DNA of 64,000 bases from NCBI GenBank assembly GCA_963766505.1, contig CAVYAL010000005.1:1240001-1304000 (forward strand), written 5' to 3'. Origin of the DNA: DATIRA01 sp963766505. GTDB taxonomy: Bacteria; Pseudomonadota; Gammaproteobacteria; Steroidobacterales; Steroidobacteraceae. Of the stretch, positions 61,502-64,000 are shown one piece after another; within the stretch, counting starts at the first letter, position 1; each line of letters opens with the position of its first letter. The position numbers were made by a program, and so were the translations under genes. A model generated the notes under the pieces. That model was given only the letters and a program-made list of their open reading frames with translations. It had not been told where the DNA came from and made no database searches.

Positions 61502-62584
61502 CTACTTCGTGATCGCGGCGCTCTTGACCAGCGCCCAGGCGCGCAGCCCGACCGTGAGCCCGAGTTCCCTGGCCGAGCGGTGAGTGATCCGCGACAGCAG
61601 GCGGCTTTCCCCGACTTCGAGGCTGACCAGGACCTGCGAGGGCGCGGCCGTCACCTGCACCAGGTCCGTGATCGTGACCGGCAGGATGTTCAGCACGCTG
61701 ATCGCCCTCGGCCGCTCCAGCGCGATGCTCACGTCCCTGGCCCGGATCTGCACGCGCACGTCGGTTTCGCGGGGCAGTTCCGCCGTCGCGATCCACAGCT
61801 CGCCGCCGGAAAAGCCTACGCAGGCGAGGCTCGCCTCCTGGTCAATGGCCGTGACCTTGCCGACTACCAGGCTCTCCGCATCCTCGTCCTGCGCGAAGGG
61901 CAGGCGAGGATTGCTGATCACCTCGCGCACGGGTCCCTGGGCGAGGATGCGGCCGCCGTCCAGCCAGATCATCCGGTCGGCGAGGCGCGCAGCCTCCCGC
62001 AGGTCATGGCTCACGTAGATGCAGGGCACGGTCAGGTCCGAGAGGACCCGCTCGATCGCCTCGAGCACCTCGCCCTTGGCCGCGAGGTCCAGCGCCGAGA
62101 CAGGCTCGTCGAGCAGCAGCAGACGCGGGCTCGCGAGCAGCGCACGACCGATCGCGACCCTCTGCCGCTCACCGCCAGAGAGATTCCCGACGCCGCGATC
62201 GAGCAGCGGCAGCAGTCCCAGCGGCTCGGCGAGGCGCTCCAGCGTCAGCACCGGCGCGCGCTCCCTGGCGCGGCGCAGTCCGAAGAGCAGGTTGTCGCGC
62301 ACGTCGAGGTGCGGGAACAGGTGCGCCGTCTGCGTCACGTAGCCGACCGCGCGGCGATGCGGCGGACGGTCCAGCCCGCCGGCCGAATCGAACCAGGGCT
62401 CGCCGTTGAGGCTCAGCGAGCCGCTTCGAGGACGCTCGAGCCCGGCCATGCAGCGCAGGATCGTGGTCTTGCCCGAGCCTGAGGGCCCCGACAGCGTCGT
62501 GACGCCGCGCGCCGGCAGCTCGAAGTCCACGTCCAGCGAGAACGCTCCGCGCTCGAGCTCGAAACGTGCCGCGAGGCCGCTCAC
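61502..62584 (-). CDS. modC: Molybdenum ABC transporter ATP-binding protein ModC
   Basis: 360 residues from GTG 62584. ABC ATPase: Walker A GPSGSGKT, signature LSGGERQR, Walker B LLLLDEPVSALD, His loop YVSHD; then TOBE/Mop domain about 290-355 (VLNILPVTITDLVQVTAAPS, QVLVSLEVGESRLLSRI). GTG overlaps the modB stop by 4 bases, so translation is coupled. Part of modA-modB-modC in that order on the minus strand; imports molybdate for molybdoenzymes. Confidence 0.95.
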   Translation of the reverse strand: MSGLAARFELERGAFSLDVDFELPARGVTTLSGPSGSGKTTILRCMAGLERPRSGSLSLNGEPWFDSAGGLDRPPHRRAVGYVTQTAHLFPHLDVRDNLLFGLRRARERAPVLTLERLAEPLGLLPLLDRGVGNLSGGERQRVAIGRALLASPRLLLLDEPVSALDLAAKGEVLEAIERVLSDLTVPCIYVSHDLREAARLADRMIWLDGGRILAQGPVREVISNPRLPFAQDEDAESLVVGKVTAIDQEASLACVGFSGGELWIATAELPRETDVRVQIRARDVSIALERPRAISVLNILPVTITDLVQVTAAPSQVLVSLEVGESRLLSRITHRSARELGLTVGLRAWALVKSAAITK

Positions 62585-63249
62585 CTGAACCGGGCCTGCC
62601 GCCGCGTCCTGCCGGATGAGTACAGCAGCACGAGCACGACCATCGAGAAGACGAGCAGGCCCGCGGAGTACAGGTGGGCCTCGGCGTACTCCAGCTGCTC
62701 GACGTGATCGTATATCGCGATCGAGACCACGCGCGTCTCGCCTGGGATGTTCCCGCCGATCATCAGCACGACGCCGAACTCGCCCAGCGTGTGCGCGAAG
62801 CCCATCACGGCCGCGGTGATTGCGCCGGAGGTCGACAGCGGCAGCACCACGCCCAGGAAGCGGTCCAGCGGACCCGCGCCCAGCGTGGCTGCGCTCTCGA
62901 GCTGCCCTTGCGGGATCTCGCGAAACGTATTCTTGAGCGGGTTCACGACGAAGGGCAGCGAATAGATCACCGAGCCGACGACGAGCCCCGCGAAGCTGAA
63001 CACGAGCCGCAGGTCCAGCGCCTCGAGCAGGGGCCCGAGCGGCCCCCTCGGACCGAGCAGCAGCAGCAGGTAGAAGCCGAGAACCGTCGGCGGCAGCACC
63101 AGCGGCAGTGCGACGACTGCCTCCACGAACGGTCGTGCCGGCGAGCGCGTCCGCGCCAGCCACCATGCGAGCGGCAGGCCGAGCAGCATCAGGATCACGG
63201 TCACCGTGATCGAGAGCCGGATCGACAGCCAGAAGGGACTCAGGTCCAT
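62581..63249 (-). CDS. modB: Molybdate ABC transporter permease ModB
   Basis: 222 residues with five or six membrane helices and the EAA loop that docks to ModC: LESAATLGAGPLDRFLGVVL. Starts MDLSPFWLSIRLSITVTVIL, as in ModB. GFAHTLGEFGVVLMIGGNIP is the conserved segment of molybdate/tungstate permeases. 24 bases after modA, overlaps modC by 4. Confidence 0.95.
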   Translation of the reverse strand: MDLSPFWLSIRLSITVTVILMLLGLPLAWWLARTRSPARPFVEAVVALPLVLPPTVLGFYLLLLLGPRGPLGPLLEALDLRLVFSFAGLVVGSVIYSLPFVVNPLKNTFREIPQGQLESAATLGAGPLDRFLGVVLPLSTSGAITAAVMGFAHTLGEFGVVLMIGGNIPGETRVVSIAIYDHVEQLEYAEAHLYSAGLLVFSMVVLVLLYSSGRTRRQARFR

Positions 63250-63273
63250 GGATTGCCGCCGCCTCGCACGCCT

Positions 63274-64000
63274 TCAGGGTACCGGCACGGAATAGCCCGC
63301 CGCCTCGATCAGCGCGAGTGCCGGCGGCGTCTTCAGGTAACGCAGGAACGCCTGCGCAACCGGGTCGGTCGCAGCGTCTCGCAGCAGCACGGCCTGCTGC
63401 TCGATCGGGCTGTGCAGCGAGGGGTCCACCGCCAGGCGCTCGCCGTCGAGCGTCCGACCCGTATTCCTCTGGTATTGCAGCAGCTGCGCACTGGAGACGA
63501 AGCCAGCGTCCGCTGCTCCGCTCGCTATGAACTGGAAGGCCTGCGCAACGCTCTCGCCCTGCACCAGCCGGTATTGCTGCGCGGCGTCGATGCCGGTCGC
63601 GCGCAGCACCTCGAGCGCGGCCGTCCCGTAGGGCGCCGACCGCGGGTTCGCGATCGCGAGGCTGTGCAGGCTGTCGTCGGCGAGCTCGGCCCCGAGGTCG
63701 GCACCGACTCGTCGGCCGGGGCGCCAGAAAACCAGCTGCCCGAGCGCGTAGGTGAAGCGGCTGCCCGGCACGGCGAGACCTTCCCGCTCGAGCCGCTCCG
63801 GGCGCTCGCGGTCCGCCGACAGGAACACGTCGAACGGGGCGCCCTGCGCGATCTTGCCGTAGAGCAGTCCGCTCGCGCCCGAGGAAACGAGGCAGCGGAC
63901 CGGATGCTCGACCGAGAACGCCTGGCAGAGCTCCTCGGCGGTCTGCTTGAAATTTGCCGCGACCGCGATCCGCAGCTCAGCGGCTGCGACGCCGTCACCG
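63274..64000 (-). CDS. modA: Molybdate-binding periplasmic protein ModA (5' truncated)
   Basis: Open from the right edge of the window; 241 residues visible, N-terminal signal peptide lies outside. Periplasmic substrate-binding protein: RIAVAANFKQTAEELCQAF, SGASGLLYGKIAQGAPFDVF (anion site), and ALGQLVFW, YGTAALEVLRATG, FVSSAQLLQ. The frame is read through a GTG at 63828 that is internal, not a start. A full ModA is about 250 residues, so little is missing. Confidence 0.95.
   Translation of the reverse strand, partial: GDGVAAAELRIAVAANFKQTAEELCQAFSVEHPVRCLVSSGASGLLYGKIAQGAPFDVFLSADRERPERLEREGLAVPGSRFTYALGQLVFWRPGRRVGADLGAELADDSLHSLAIANPRSAPYGTAALEVLRATGIDAAQQYRLVQGESVAQAFQFIASGAADAGFVSSAQLLQYQRNTGRTLDGERLAVDPSLHSPIEQQAVLLRDAATDPVAQAFLRYLKTPPALALIEAAGYSVPVP

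Noticed and set aside
61502..63166. Upstream extension of modC to 554 codons
   Set aside because: The extra part runs over modB in a different frame; the GTG at 62584 with GTGA overlap is the natural start.

Overview
The window is a high-GC stretch of chromosome (about two thirds G+C by eye) with tightly packed genes, short intergenic gaps and many stop/start overlaps. The gene content points to a free-living, aerobic gammaproteobacterium. It has the block hslU - DUF971 - ubiE - ubiJ - ubiB, the long membrane-anchored acyl-CoA dehydrogenase FadE, iron superoxide dismutase SodB, ExeA/ExeB-type proteins, PurT and an Mla-type lipid ABC system. A lineage near the Xanthomonadales, Nevskiales or Steroidobacterales would fit, but this is inference. 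I saw no rRNA, tRNA, CRISPR array, prophage or insertion sequence; most of it looks like core genome.

Left part (1-17 kb): the C-terminal two thirds of hslU, a ubiquinone biosynthesis cluster (ubiE, ubiJ, ubiB), a minus-strand trio (hotdog thioesterase-like, DUF2007, M15 peptidase), a GGDEF/EAL signalling protein, an orphan MerR regulator with a cobalamin-binding domain (CarH/LitR type), a four-gene Mla-like lipid transport operon on the minus strand, a Kef-type antiporter, purT and dps.

Middle part (17-42 kb): a TetR-controlled TolC/adaptor/RND tripartite pump with a clear palindromic operator; a GntR (YtrA-type) regulator with a small putative membrane peptide and two palindromes; mdh; fadE; a DUF4286-DUF3667 protein; sodB; dinB; and an apparent operon exeA - exeB - FakA/FakB fusion - PLP sulfur-amino-acid enzyme. 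After these come small stress and envelope genes (rhodanese, dodecin, lipocalin), a LysR regulator, an endonuclease/exonuclease/phosphatase protein and an esterase.

Right part (42-64 kb): a TonB protein with a receiver-like N-terminus, a nucleotide-transporter-like MFS protein overlapping a beta-CASP metallo-beta-lactamase gene, a long REC-PAS-GAF-HD-GYP regulator with a degraded metal site, an adenosylcobalamin-type ribonucleotide reductase, assorted envelope and redox genes, an apparently exported Nudix protein, a YebC paralogue, a YgiQ radical SAM protein, a frameshifted aldo/keto reductase and the molybdate transporter genes modC, modB and modA (modA runs off the window edge).

No obvious defence island or secondary-metabolite cluster is present. 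The most unusual points are protein architectures (receiver-TM-TonB; FakA-FakB; DUF4286-DUF3667), the orphan CarH-like regulator with 11-bp spaced repeats in its promoter, two inverted-repeat elements at gene ends (one supplies the stop codons of two convergent genes), and several strong palindromes next to regulators.
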